Below are positions 12,615-24,806 of a DNA stretch of 64,000 bases, in pieces. The DNA lies in contig OX352773.1 in the NCBI GenBank assembly GCA_947095535.1, positions 107,553,685 to 107,617,684 of the forward strand. Reading direction: 5' to 3'. The position numbers and the translations under genes were made by a program. Under the pieces are notes generated by a model. The model was not told where the DNA came from. It ran no database searches and was given only the letters and a program-made list of their open reading frames with translations. Numbering within the stretch: the first letter of the stretch is position 1; every line of letters begins with the position of its first letter. The stretch is from Poecilobothrus nobilitatus. Lineage: Eukaryota > Arthropoda > Insecta > Diptera > Dolichopodidae.

Positions 12615-12790
12615 ATTAGCTGTCAATAAAAATTATGTTTTAAATTAAGTTATTATGTAAATTAAAAAATTAAGTTAAAGTAATTTATTGTGTTTTTTTA
12701 TTTATTTTTTTCTTTTGTGTGCTTATGAACGTAAATTTGTGTGCTTATGAACATAAATTATACCGCAGTCGGTATAATTGCCGACGGTAA
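12615..12790 (+). mobile_element. LTR tail and mutated primer site, copy 2
   Basis: Copy of 4746-4925, including the ATTATACCG/CGGTATAAT palindrome where a primer-binding site would lie. Confidence 0.5.
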
Positions 12791-12929
12791 AACAAAAATT
12801 AAAATACTAAATTATGGAATCAATCAAATTTGATTAAAAGAGCTATAACTTGAAAATCATTGGTCCGATTTATATGGTTAATATTGCATTAGATTAATAA
12901 AAAAATTTAATAACAAAGTTTATATTTGG

Positions 12930-13200
12930 AAATGGTTTGGATTAGTGTCCGCGGCCGATTGAAATGAATTTTTTTTATAACGGTACTTAGTGATGTCACC
13001 AACATTTCATAGAAGACCACTTTGACCGACAAGGTCATTTGAAGGTCAATTGATTATTTGAAAATTTTCCTATTATTTTGTAGTATTTTACTTTATCCGT
13101 TATATCTTTCATCTACGATAATATACAGGAACCATTTTTTACATAATTATAGATCATAATACTATATATCTAATATATATCTTGTTTCATCTTAATCGGT
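12930..13200 (+). repeat. Inverted-pair repeat, plus copy
   Basis: The reverse complement of 23531-23775 matches this stretch over ~240 bp, including 'agaagaccactttgaccgac' and 'tacaggaaccattttctaca' with few mismatches. It has no ORF and does not resemble the LTR units. It is an unnamed dispersed repeat. Confidence 0.75.
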
Positions 13201-13851
13201 GTTACCGTTTTTGAGATATTGCAGTTTCAAGTGGAAATTTTAATAAAAAAAAAAAAATTAAAACTTTCAAAAAATCCACTATACATGTAAAATTTTCAAA
13301 GGCATCCTATATCTATTACTATACTGTTAGAAAACTCTGTTCAACCTCTTTTCAATTGTATATAACAAGTATGGTAAAGGGCGATAAATAGTTCCACAGA
13401 AGGGTAAAAAACGATATTGAAACAATGATTCAAGCACTGAATTTTAATAAAAAAAATTTCATTCTCTATTTTGTAGTTTAAATAAAAATATAATATATTA
13501 CACATAATATAGGAATAATATATATTAATTACATTATATATATATTACATATTATATTATATATATATTTATTATATTATACATGTATATATTATAAACT
13601 CAATATAATACATACGTATGTATATATAAATATAATTAAACATAAACATAAACAATTTAAATTTTATTATATTACAATAAGTAGTAAGTTTAACAGACTT
13701 AAATTTATGATAAATTTTTACAGTAATTTTTTCTATTGTTTATATTTAATTTTTTAAATATAAGCAACAAATAAAAATAGGAGGGGTCCCAAACTCCCGG
13801 TAAACAAATGATTGAAATCCTGATTTTGAATCCAACTCTAAAATACCTCCT
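13201..13851. other. A+T-rich gene-free stretch
   Basis: Nearly pure A/T between 13480 and 13740, with repeated 'atatatattacat' runs. No supportable gene. Confidence 0.6.
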
Positions 13852-13977
13852 AATTCAAACTGTAAAATTTTGTTAGCAGATTCAATATTATTAATGTTAT
13901 GTTTGTTTTGTAAGTTTTTATTGCCTTTACTTCTAATATTTTTGAATGAAGAAAAAAAATCATGTACCTATATACAT
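13852..13977. repeat. LTR-like unit fragment, left of the hAT insertion
   Basis: Matches the unit at 1655-1770 ('cagattcaatattattaatg', 'tgcctttacttctaatattt'). The match resumes at 17640 on the other side of the hAT element. The last 8 bases, 13970-13977 (ATATACAT), are the left target-site duplication. Confidence 0.75.
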
Positions 13978-14174
13978 CAGGGCTGTCGTTTTGAAATTTC
14001 AAAAAGTAGTACAGCGAAAGAAAAAAAGAAGGATTTCTGTTTAAAGAGAAGTACCAAAAAAAAACCAACTAAAAAAATTCCATTTTAAAAATTAACAAAA
14101 ATATACATTTTTAATTTTTTCGTTTTATTATTTGGTACAGAAAAAACTTAAACAATTAAATTCAATTTTAATTC

Positions 14175-14186
14175 AATACTTAATAT

Positions 14187-14229
<43 letters not shown>

Positions 14230-14300
14230 ATATATATATAATATATATATATAATATAGTAGTATATAATATAGTAATATAATTTATATTATTATATATA
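14175..14300. repeat. (TA)n microsatellite inside the hAT element
   Basis: An almost uninterrupted TA run at about 14185-14225, followed by imperfect 'atataatata' repeats. Confidence 0.9.
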
Positions 14301-14904
14301 TTATATTACTAATTAATAAAATAAGAATATAATATTTCATTTATTGAAATTTATGCCCAAAAAAATTTCTAATATTCTTCAAATCAATAAATATAAAAAA
14401 TAATTTTAAAATACATAAATACTACATATTCTACAATTATTTAATTTTTATACTAGTTAATTATATAAAATATTTCAATTATTGCAATTTATGCCCAAAA
14501 TAAAGATGTACTTATATAACTATGAAAAATATAATTATTATTAAACATAATTAAATAAAACACATTTATTTACTTCACTAAAGTTTTTGCTATATTTCAG
14601 AAAGTATCAGTTACATTTAGTAACCATCTCAATTGAAAATGGTTACCAACTGTAACTGAAAAACCTACTAAATACCTACGTACCTTTATATACAACCTGA
14701 ATGAAAAACCTACTACCTTTATATACAAAAAAACTACGACTATATACAGAAAAACTAAATATAGCAAAAAAATTTAGGCAAGTCATAAATATGTTTTCGT
14801 TAATAATAATTCTTAAAGAGACTTCACAAAGTTTACAAAATATTTTAACATAAATAATATTTCTAAAAAATTAGCTCAGCTACTTAAAAACAAAGTTCTT
14901 AAAA

Positions 14905-16885
14905 TTAATTTTTATTATATTTATTTATGATATTTTTTGATGGCTGCCATTTACATATATCTATTTCAGTGATTTTTTCTTTTATTATCATAATAGAATT
15001 AATTGTTTTATTTGAAAGTGAATTGCGAACTTTTGTTTTAATGAGATTAAGTTGAGAAAAGCTTCGTTCTGAATTAGCTGAACTATGAGGTAAACACATC
15101 AACGATCCAATGATTTTTTTCAAATTTGGAAACATTATTTCATGCAGTACGTTCTTTAATCTAAAAATCTCATACCAATATTCTTCAAATGCTAATTGTT
15201 TAGATATTGTTTCTTCTAATAAAACTAATCTCCATTCTTCTTCCGTATTATCAATATCAGTATTCTGAATCATATTAGGAAATAGTTGAATAAGTGGAAT
15301 TAAACTATGCGATAAAGAATTAGGATGAAGTCCTTGGATGGCGATCAAAACTTGATCTTTAAAATCAATTCGTTTAAAAATTTCCTTACATAAAACTATG
15401 TAAAATTTTTGACAATTATTTTTAATTTCAAATATCTCTCCTTCGTTAATCAATTTTTTAAGAATCATTTCCTCAACCTTTGGTCCGAGGTATAAGTCTT
15501 CTACATTTTTAAATAAATTCATATTTTGTAAATTAAAATTATTAAGAACATCAAAGTTCACTTTATTAAGCTCATCATGTTTTATAAAATTACTTAAAAT
15601 ATTGTTTAAAAGCATTTTTAATGTTGACAAAAGAATATAGAAACGAGGTTTTTCCGCTTGAAATTCGATATTAATTTTATTTAAATATTTCAATATATAT
15701 GATAAGAAAAAAAATTAAGTTTTTGTGATGTTATTCATACTTAGCTGAATTTTTTTATCATATCTGTTTTCTTCGAATTCATTATATAGGAAATACTGTA
15801 TTAAAGCCTCCTATTGCTCTAAAATTATATTAACTATTTACTTGCTCTAAGGACAACCATCGAATGCTGCTTAGAGCAAGTATTTTTAAATTCTTTGCAT
15901 TAAAATAGGTTTGAAACTCTCTAAATTCATTTTGCCTTTTACTACTGTGACAAAAAAAGAAATAAATGTTTTTTGCAAGTAATTCTATTTGATTAGGCAG
16001 TGTTTTACATGCAGCAGAAGAACACAAATTAATTGAATGGCAAATGCATCCGATTACGTATAAATGTGTGATTACGTATAAATAATTATGCTGTTTAAGT
16101 AACGCTTGAACACCTTTTACTCTACCCATCATCACCGAGGCGTTATCGGCTGCAAATCCTATTAAATTTTTAAGCGGTACGTCATACTTATTGAAAAAAG
16201 TTACCAAACTATCATATATTGCTTTTGAATCAGCTTCTAATAATTCAATTAGTTGTAAAAATTGATCCCGAACTTTATCATAAGAATGATCAAAATATCT
16301 TACAATAACTGATAAACATTTAGATGTGGTTATATCAGTAGTTTCATCGATAATTAAGGAAAAAGGTTGTTCCTTGAATCGACTAGTAATTTCTTGCAAA
16401 AAATCGTCACTAATTATCGAATTGATTGATTCTGTAGCCTTTGTTTTGCCACATTTTATATTTTTATTATTGAACTGTCATTCGCAATGTTTTTAATTAA
16501 CTCAATTAATGGTGATACCAGAGTAAAAGGCAGATTTTACACTAATAAAAATACTATAATTTTTTCTGCTATTTTAGTTTTTTTAAGTTTATTTTGGTGT
16601 TCTTCAAATTCCTTGTTTATTTAATTCCGGCTGATTTTTTAAACTTTTAATTTTCGACGTATGCATTTGACTAATTTCATGTCGATTAATATGTGAAATA
16701 TTGTTTGGTATATTTTTTAAACATATAGTACAAAATGTCTTATTGTTTTTATTTTGCAACCACTTACGTTTATTAGTCCAAATAGAACAAAAATGTTGTT
16801 TCCTTTTTCTTTTGCTTTGTGTACATAATTTTTCTTCTATAATATCTGATGAATTTGAATCAGAACTGTCAATAATGTTTTCCAT
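14905..16885 (-). pseudogene. hAT transposase (broken)
   Basis: Read on the minus strand in three pieces. 16604-16885 has a BED/TTF-like zinc-finger start (FCTICLKNIPNNISHINRHE, two Cys and two His). 15830-16399 has the catalytic-domain start SLIIDETTDITTSKCLSV and the conserved GFAADNASVMMG. 14905-15693 ends with the hAT dimerisation motif (SSANSERSFSQLNLIKTKVR). Frames change near 16400-16600 and 15700-15830. Closest in style to the vertebrate and insect hAT proteins with an N-terminal zinc finger. It would cut and paste its own element if intact. Confidence 0.88.
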
Positions 16886-17639
16886 GTTGCCTTCATTATT
16901 AGCAGCATTAGCACTTTGTGCTATTACTTCTTTTTCTTTTTGTAACCATCTAAATCAACAAATATGTAGGTAAAATGTTTGTTTATGTACACAGTTAATA
17001 ATTAATAATATGTATGAAAATACATTATATCTATTTATTCTACAACTTAATATATTTATAAAAATTCTACAACTTACCTATCCATATTTTATTACCCTTT
17101 ATATATAAATTTGAAGGTGTTTAAATTATAATTGAGTACTTTTAACTTATAATATTAATTTTAAAACACTTTGTTCCTTTTTTCTTATTTTTTGCAATGC
17201 AAATAAGTGTTTGAAACCTTAGACTACCAAAATTCAACCGCCAACAAAATTCGAGTTAAATAAAACTGAAATTTGAATACAAAATGGCATGAGTGACAAC
17301 TATTCACAAATCACAAGACGAAGACAAAAGTGTGAAATGACAATTGACAATTAATCAATCAAAATTCAAAAATTCTATAAAAGGAAAGGGGTATTGCTAG
17401 AAGTATAATTAATTAGTAATGCCGTTGAACTAAATTATAATTTAAAACTTTTAATATTTCATTATTTATAATAAATGAATTTTTTTTTAGATTTTTTGTT
17501 AGAAAAAAAATTATGAGCCGTTTTAATGATATTTTTTATAATTGTTAAAAAAGTAGTATTTTTTTAGAAAGAGGAGTACAGAAGTACGTGTAGGTAAAAG
17601 GAAGAAAATACTCCTATAGTAGTCCAAACGACAGCCATG

Positions 17640-17800
17640 ACATACATATGTATGTACATTATTTATGGATGTATGTAAGTTATCTACCCTGTAAACTTAA
17701 ATTCATAAATTATAAATTTCATTTTTTCTATATTACTTAAATTGTTCTATCAAATAAACAAAAGTGTCAAATTACAATTTTTACATTTATATATTTTTAC
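17640..17800. repeat. LTR-like unit fragment, right of the hAT insertion
   Basis: Continues the unit interrupted at 13977: 'tacattatttatggatgtatg' through 'gtcaaattacaatttttaca', matching 1770-1905. The first 8 bases are the right target-site duplication. Confidence 0.75.
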
Positions 17801-17947
17801 CGACCGCATACATTAATGTATAAGGTAGGTATTGTTTTCATACTAAAAATTTGTACCCTAGATTTCGACAAATATGCACTACTCCGATGTGGAGAAGGCT
17901 GTAAAATTTTTTTTAGCATGTTGTCTGTCTGTGGGTGAGTGTGTGTG

Positions 17948-17979
<32 letters not shown>

Positions 17980-18394
17980 CTTTTGGAACCGTGTACACCT
18001 TAAACGACTGAGCGGAATATTTTGCAATTTCATATTTCAGGTTTTGACGTGAATATCTCGGATTGATAAGCTTTTGGAGCAAATCCGACAACCGCAAGTG
18101 GTAGTTTACTAGTGTACTTTTTAAATTTTTTACAAATATTTCGTAACAGAAAATTTTGTGAGAAAAATTATTAAGAAAAAGTTGTTACACAAGTAAAGAG
18201 TAACAACTTTATCATAGAACATTTTTTGACCCGACTAACTTTAACTTTAATTTAATTTTTTTCTAAGTCCAAATTTCATGCATATGAATTTATATGAACA
18301 ATTTTATTTAGTTTTTTTTTAAATCTCTAAAAATTTATGTACATAAATATATACATATGTACTTATTTATATCTATGCATATTATTCTTTTGTT
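17801..18394. other. Gene-free stretch with (TG)n microsatellite
   Basis: The region interrupts the LTR-like unit and includes 'ttgtctgtctgtgggtgagtg' leading into a TG run (17937-17976). Short ORFs on the minus strand only reflect the dinucleotide repeat (HTHTHT). It may be another small non-autonomous insertion, but I could not find its ends. Confidence 0.5.
17937..17976. repeat. (TG)n microsatellite
   Basis: About 40 bp of TG repeats with one interruption at 17946-17948. Confidence 0.95.
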
Positions 18395-18937
18395 AATGAC
18401 ATAAAATTCAAACGGTAAAATTTTTGCTAGCAGATCCAATATTAATCTTATGTTTGTTTTGTATTTGTTTACAGTTTTTATTATTTTTTACTTCTAATAT
18501 TTTTGAATGAAAAAAATATCATGTACATTACATAATATGTAAATGGATGTATGAATGAATGCACATATGAATATTTTCGATTTCATTGCTTATTATTGTT
18601 ATTGAATAAAACAAAGTGTTGTTAAATTATTAGAACTTATTTTGATATAAATTATTATGTAAAAAATCTATAAAATTTGACATTGTATTTTTCGTGTAGT
18701 GGCGGTCGCTCCTGAGGTGGAGACAGCTCATTTTTTTTCTTCATATAATTTTTACTGTCGCATAATTGCAACTAGTAATTTCCAACTGTACAAAATATAA
18801 CAAAATATTATCCAACTGTACAAATTATTTATAAAATAAGAGTTCAGTTATAATTTTATACCTATAAAATATAAAATAATTTTTTTTTTCTTTATTAAAA
18901 TTTTTTTTTTACATACTAAATGGTTTTTACATATTTA
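18395..18937. repeat. Scrambled LTR-like unit fragments
   Basis: 18395-18520 matches the 'agcagattcaatattattaa' part of the unit. 18725-18865 matches the 'ttcttcatataatttttact' part through 'taatt...atacctataaaa'. About 200 bp of unmatched sequence, with a GC-richer patch at 18699-18730, lies between them. Confidence 0.55.
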
Positions 18938-18939
18938 TA

Positions 18940-20529
18940 CCCGTACGATAGGATCGGGTATAATAAAATTACTCCTTCGTTTGTAACACCACGAAATAAG
19001 CGAGCGAGATATACCTTCAAAGGTATGGATCGGATCAGAAAAAAATTCTAAGTCAATTGAGCGATGTCCGTCCGTCCGTCCGTTAGCATGCTAACTCAAA
19101 AACTAAGAAAGCTAGAATCTTGAAATTTACACAAAATATTCTAGGAGCAATTTGTAGGTTCCCTATTTTTTTTGGTTGAGTTCCGGCCAAAACTTCGGGT
19201 AGCTCTCCAACACCTAACTTTTAGATCCCCACATTTTTTTTGAAATAGAGCTGTGAAATTTTAACTACTGATAGATGGCAAAAAAATATTAATTTTATTT
19301 TTAATAACTTTTTTTTGTAGCCCCACCCGTTACAGAGCAGCAGCTCCCCAAATGTTCAAAAAAGCGCTATATTTAAATTGTTATAGCACAAGTTATATAA
19401 GGTATATCTTCATTTTGAAAACGGAAGACGATTACTGCTTTTAATAGCTTTAAAAGTATATATACAATAAATATATAGTTATGGCATACGGTGTCTTAAT
19501 TTACCGTTATGCGAAACTCAAATTTTGCAAAATCCTTTAACCCTTCTATCTTCTAAACGGTTTAAGTTGGAAATTTGAAATTTTGACAGAAGTTAGATCT
19601 TTTAAAATAAGTATGAGTCATTTCAGAAATTGTTTTTATATCACCTCCCGTTTAGGAATTGTAAGGGGTCAAAAACTGAAAATTTCCTATTTTTAAACAC
19701 CTGTAACTTGAACACCTGTTAAAATTTTTTTGAGGTAATACACAAAAATTAAAGCTTCAACATTATACTCTTATTTCTGTTAACAACTTTTTTTAATAAT
19801 GTAGGGTTACTTTATAATTGATGAAAGTGTTACTTGATTTTTTCAAATTTTCTAACAAATGTCTTTAACGAATTTTTTCCATTTTGTTTTACTCGATAAT
19901 TTGAAATTGTTGAAGATATAATGCGTAGTACAAAAAAATGTAAATAAATAAACAACATAACGGTTGCTTGAAGATTTTTTATTTATATGATATTGATATA
20001 TATACATACTTATATAATATCATGTTTATTTACATATCGTACATGTCACTGATGAATGAATGATAAGAATATAGATGTATATTATATAGCGCCGTATTTA
20101 CATACATCCATACATATATGTATTTTATTGTACTTATGTAATTATTCTATGAATGGAAATATTTTTAAAGAAATATTGCAATGTATTTCGATATACTTAT
20201 AACAATATAAATATACTATGTACGCATTAATATAATATAATATTTAAAATTATATTTACTATTTTGTACTTAGTAAATTTAATATACATTTACCGCTTAG
20301 TATTAAGTGGTATTATAGAATATTTGAAAAAGTTTTGGATTGATAATCGTTATGTGGAAGGTTAAAATCTGCTTTTGAAGAATGTATAAATATATAGTTT
20401 GAATATATGTACAACCCATAGTTCTAGAAACTATAAATTCACCCAAATTATTTTAAAATACTAAAATATTAAAAAAATAATATTTTAAGCAGAGTGACAG
20501 GCTGGGAACATACTAACGGTTCGTACGGG
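18940..20529. mobile_element. Full-length non-autonomous element C (TA-flanked TIRs)
   Basis: Left end CCCGTACGA (18940-18948) and right end TCGTACGGG (20521-20529) are perfect 9-bp inverted repeats, each bordered by TA (18938-18939 and 20530-20531), as for a Tc1/mariner-like insertion. The left tip is also a hairpin (TACCCG...CGGGTA, 18938-18960). The interior includes 'gatgtccgtccgtccgtccg' and no ORF of note, so it is probably moved by another element's enzyme. Truncated copies lie at 1, 2172, 7381 and 10038. Confidence 0.72.
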
Positions 20530-20712
20530 TATCTAAGTGTTGACAAAGGCAACTGTATTCTTCCTCGTTTTTTATTGTGCTATAATCATTTTATTTTTAG
20601 ACCCTAGACCATTTTTAATATACTAGAATGTGCTATTAGTTTTTCTTTTTTTTGTGTTATTAATTAATTTACTACATTTACATTTACAAATATAACAAAA
20701 TCTCTAATTATA

Positions 20713-21846
20713 CCCTACACATTAAGTATATTAACTTTGGTATGGTGTTTGTAACCACCAAAAGGAACCGAGTTAGGTATAGAGATGTATATATATTCTG
20801 AATCAGGATCACCGCCGGAGTCGATTTAGCGATGTCCGTCCGATAACCGATAACTCCGATAACTCAAAAAATAATGATGCTATCTTGATGAAATTTATAC
20901 TGTAGGTTAACAATGACTAAGGTAAGGCGGGGATTGTAAATGGGCGAAATCGGACCATGCGTTCGAGTACCTCCCATACAACTTCCAAAACCTAATACGC
21001 ATATTTTCGAAATTAATAAAGATAGAAACTTAAAATTTTGTACGAGGGTGTGTTTTTCTGAATCCCTGATATCCCCAAAATTTGAGATGAAGTGGAGTGG
21101 TTGTTCGGGTACCTCCCATACAACTCCCAAAACCGAACATGCATATCTTCGAAATTAATAAAGATAGGAACTTCAAATTTGATACGAGGGTGCTTTTTCC
21201 TAAATCGCTGATTTTTCTAAAATTTGAGAGGAATTGGAGTGTTCGTTCGGGTACCTCCCATACAACTCCCAAAACCGAACAAGCATATCTTCGAAATTAA
21301 TAAAGACAGAAACTTCAAATTTGGTACTAGGGTGTTGTTTCCTGAATCCCTGATTTGTCTAAAATTTGAGATGAATTGGAGGAGGTGTTCGGGTACCTCT
21401 CATACAACTCCCAAAACCGAACATGCATATCTTCGAAATTAATAAAGACAGAAACTTCAAATTTGGTACAAGGGTGTTGTTTCCTGAATCGCTGATTTGT
21501 TCAAAATTTAAGATGAATTAGAATGGTTGTTCGGGTATCTGGCACACAACTCCTAAGACCAAACAAGCATATCTTCGAAATTAATAAATATATAAACTCG
21601 AAATTTGATATAAGAATGTTCTACCCTGTTGATGTCTCTAAAATTTGAGATGAATTGGGGTGGTGGTCCGCGTGCCTTCACACACTTCCCAAGACCTAAC
21701 AATCATATTTTCGAATTTAATAAAGATAGAAACCTGAAATTTTGTACAAAGGTTGTAACAGCATTTATTTTTTTTAGCTTGTATTAAATACCTAACTAAA
21801 ATAACTTATGGATTTTTAATTTAATTTGAATTTTTTAGGTGTAGGG
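20713..21846. mobile_element. Non-autonomous element E (TA-flanked TIRs, internal minisatellite)
   Basis: CCCTACAC (20713-20720) and GTGTAGGG (21839-21846) are inverted repeats bordered by TA on both sides. Near the left end is 'gatttagcgatgtccgtccg', the motif shared with element C. Beyond the right end, 'taagtcg...cgactta' (21853-21873) and 'ttacttgtttt' follow, as in fly repeats, so the true element may extend to about 21893. No coding capacity beyond chance ORFs. Confidence 0.65.
20950..21770. repeat. Tandem repeat, ~142-bp period, about six units
   Basis: The motif 'ttcgggtacctcccatacaa' or a close variant starts at 20962, 21103, 21245, 21388, 21530 and about 21667. Each unit also contains 'aaaatttgagatgaattgga' and 'tcttcgaaattaataaagat'. 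Central units are most alike and outer ones most diverged, the usual pattern of unequal exchange. Short ORFs on both strands here are by-products of the repeat. Confidence 0.9.
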
Positions 21847-21852
21847 TATAAA

Positions 21853-21873
21853 TAAGTCGGTTGCATCGACTTA
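21853..21873. other. Perfect hairpin at the edge of element E
   Basis: TAAGTCG-GTTGCAT-CGACTTA, a 7-bp stem with a 7-base loop, just outside the TIR of element E and before 'ttacttgtttt'. It may be part of the element's terminus. Confidence 0.7.
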
Positions 21874-23530
21874 CTGTTATTTTTACTTGTTTTCTTTTTA
21901 AATAAGCTGTAGGAAGTTAAATTTTTTAATTCATCTGCTAAATTATTATAAGCCCTTAAACTGTTATATACACAATTATTTTTTTTGCTTATCTGTTCGG
22001 AACAAAGAAAGATAAAAGTTACCCCGGTTTCTAGTATTATGATTATGTATATGTCAAAATTACGATTTATTAAAAAGTTGTGGTTAATTAAACTGTTAAC
22101 TATTTCAAAAGCTAGAAATTACACTTCTCTCTTGCAAATATTTGAAAGCTTAAATATTTAGGCGAATAAATTAAACTTGTGGGATATCTGATTGGCAAAT
22201 TATTAATAGTTTTAACTGCTTTTTTATCTATTTTATCTAATTTTTTTATATAGATTTGTGAAGTGTTACTCCATATGGGATTTAAGTAGTTTAATCTAAA
22301 TATAGGACGAACAAATATAGGACGAATATATAACATACAATGTTTTTTTATTAAAATATTTTCTTAATCTTTTTAAGATGAAAACATATGGAACAAACTC
22401 CTTAATAATGTGATTTATATGTTCTTGCCATCTAAATTTGCTATCGATAATGAATCCTAAATAGTTAAAATTCTTTACTAAGTCAATTTGAATATTATTA
22501 TAGATAATACTAGCGAAACTAATAATTTTATTTTCAAATATTAAAATTTTTGACTTGTTAATATTTAATGACATTCTGTTTTTTAGCGGCCACTCCGCAA
22601 TATAACCCAAGTCAGGTATAATTAAATCTCTTATTTCTTGTTCGCTACCTGAAGAATATTTTATTACTGCATCATCAGCAAGAAGCTGTAACGATCCTTA
22701 CAATTCTAGCTTGGCTATATTATCTGTATAAATTTAAAATAATGTCGGCCCCAAAATTGACCCTTGGGGGACATCTTTTTTATATGTTTTATATCGCTGT
22801 ATGTGTCATTACATCGCGTGAGTTGCTTCCTATTGAATAGGTATGATCTGAACAAATTTAATTGAATAAGTTTGAACTTTAATTGATTTAATTTGAAGAG
22901 AAGTATGATCTACGCAATCAAAAGCCTTTTGCAATTCTAAAAAAAACAAGCTGTATATTTTCCGTCATCTATACTCCTTGATATAAAATCGGTTAGAACT
23001 AAACAAGCGGCAGTAGTGTTAGAGTTTACCTCAAAGCCATATTGGTCTTTATGCAAGATGCCATATGCATTTATGAAGTGGGTTAGCCTGCTTTGAATTA
23101 TTTTTTCAAAGACTTTAGACGTAGAACTTAAAACTGATATTGGCCGTTAGTTTGAGGGATTTGTTTTTCCGCCAGCTTTATGTGTAGATGTAATCGTAGC
23201 AAGTCTTAAAGATTCAGGAAAACTACCAGACTCTAAAGCATTATTAATAAATTGTACTAGTACTGGGCTAATTTGATCAGAAAAATTCTTTAGTATTTTA
23301 GAAGATATACTATCATAACCAGTTGCGCTACCTAACTTTATTGCATCTATAGTATTTCTAACTTCTTCTATATTGGGTGTTAAAACTAAATCCTCATAAA
23401 TATTTTTTGAAAAAGACGCTAAGTAATTTTCATCAATTGGGTATGTTGAGATATTTAAAGTTTTTTTGACATTTATGAAATATGTATTCATTGTATTTGA
23501 GATTTCCAAAAAGTTAGTTATTTTAGTGTT
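21874..23530 (-). pseudogene. LINE reverse-transcriptase fragment, copy 3
   Basis: A third, independently diverged copy of the same LINE. 23147-23509 gives SATGYDSISSKILKNFSDQI and an AG-type region. The middle stretch has GQ/LG remnants. 22296-22610 gives AEWPLKNRMSLNINKSKILI. 22112-22336 is the C-terminal region (IWSNTSQIYIKKLDKIDKKA). The frame continues past a stop at 22112 to about 21874 with a typical C-terminal 'ADELKNLTSYSLFKKK'. It reaches further 3' than copies 1 and 2 but is cut at 23530 by the inverted repeat. Confidence 0.8.
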
Positions 23531-23775
23531 ATACCGTTTAAAGATAGTATTATGCTCTATAATTATGTAGAAAATGGTTCCTGTATACTATCGTACAGCA
23601 AAAATATAACTGTTAAAGTAAAATACTACAATATGCTAGGAACATTTTCAAATAATCATTTGGCATTCAAATGACCTTGTCGGTCAAAGTGGTCTTCTAT
23701 GAAATGTTGATGACATCAATAAGTAGTGTTATAAAAAATTTCATTTCAATCGGACGCGGACGCTAATCCAAACCA
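23531..23775 (-). repeat. Inverted-pair repeat, minus copy
   Basis: Reverse complement of 12930-13200; abuts the truncated LINE copy 3. Confidence 0.75.
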
Positions 23776-24806
23776 TGCCCTTATATTTTGTTAATTTATG
23801 ATATTTACTGTTAGAAGATATAGGCCCATAAACACAAAATTTATCTTCTTTATTTAGGAAAAAGAATTTATTTAGGCTTCTGAAAAATGTTACTAGAAAA
23901 TATGCTTTTATTTTATTACACATACATAAGTACATACCCAGCTATGCATTAATAAACTATAGGAGGATATATTTCAATCTTATAAGTGTACAAATGAAAT
24001 AACAAAAACAAGTTTTGCTTTTAATATATAAGAGTTCCTTTATTTTATACTTTTTTATTATACTTTTTAAATAAAACTAGTTTAATTTGATTAAAATTGA
24101 CAATAAATAATTTTATCGACATACATATTATATAAATAAAAAAAGCAAATAAATAAAATAGTTACATTAATATTTTTAATTTAAAAAGTCTAAAGATTTT
24201 TAGATCAATTTGATCGTTTATAAATTTATCCCGATAGGGATTATAAAATATAAAAATTTTCAATTTAACCATATGTAGTAAGTAGTATAAGCTATGCGGA
24301 TTCTGGATACAAGAAATGTACATATGGAAACTCTAAAAGGGGGACATATAAAAATAGAAAACAAAAGTGATGTTTAGGGTATATGGCAACTCAAAAAAAA
24401 AATTTGTTAGTCATCATCCTAAATATGTGCAATATTTTAAATTTTAATTTGATATAATGAAAGCTATAAAATATATGGGGTTGTTAATTTAAAATGTTTG
24501 CATAAATTCAGAGACATAAAATGAGATGAGACATAAAATTTTAACCTTGAAAATAAAATTAATAATAAAAACAAAAAACCAAAAATAATGAGAAAGCCAT
24601 CATAAAAATCGTACATTTTTGTTAAATTTACCTAGTGAGTTTTATAAAAATGCGAAATGAAAAATTTTCGATGATAGGAAAAAAATCAGAATAAGAAAAA
24701 TTTATGTGTTGTATTTAGCATGTCTATACAACTTTAAAATATCTAAAAAATAAATAGAAACCAAAAATCACGTCAGGGGATTCCTTTTGTTAATATAAAA
24801 AACCAA
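23776..24806. other. A+T-rich gene-free stretch
   Basis: No supportable ORF, repeat copy or RNA structure. Between the LINE fragment and the Polinton region. Confidence 0.6.

Larger units (their letters stand above)
7912..12999. repeat. Right copy of the large segmental duplication
   Basis: Second copy of the 1-5131 block in the same orientation. The stretch 5330-7911 between the copies is itself a third copy of part of the block (membrane-tail ORF, two LTR-like units, element C), so the region is a nested tandem array and not a simple pair. Right boundary at 12999, where this copy continues into a different repeat (13000-13200). Confidence 0.9.
13978..17639 (-). mobile_element. hAT transposon, 3.66 kb, with terminal repeats and 8-bp TSD
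   Basis: Left end CAGGGCTGTCGTTT; right end, read inward, CATGGCTGTCGTTT, so 13 of 14 bases match. The flanks ATATACAT (13970-13977) and ACATACAT (17640-17647) match at 7 of 8, the 8-bp duplication expected of hAT elements. Empty versions of the site exist in the other LTR-like units ('aaacctacatatgtacatt', about 1760 and 6960). The transposase inside is degenerate, so this copy is no longer autonomous. Confidence 0.9.

Noticed and set aside
12395..12619. Plus-strand 74-codon ORF
   Set aside because: Complement of the LINE reverse-transcriptase connector region.
13850..14088. Two 72-codon ORFs across the hAT left end
   Set aside because: They span the transposon border and contain low-complexity Lys or Phe runs.
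17797..18097. Two minus-strand ORFs with His-Thr runs
   Set aside because: The runs are translations of the (TG)n microsatellite.
20864..21442. Several overlapping ORFs of 67-88 codons on both strands
   Set aside because: They follow the 142-bp repeat period in every frame and are by-products of the tandem repeat.
20950..21770. CRISPR-like array
   Set aside because: The repeats are ~142 bp and contiguous without unique spacers, in a eukaryotic setting.
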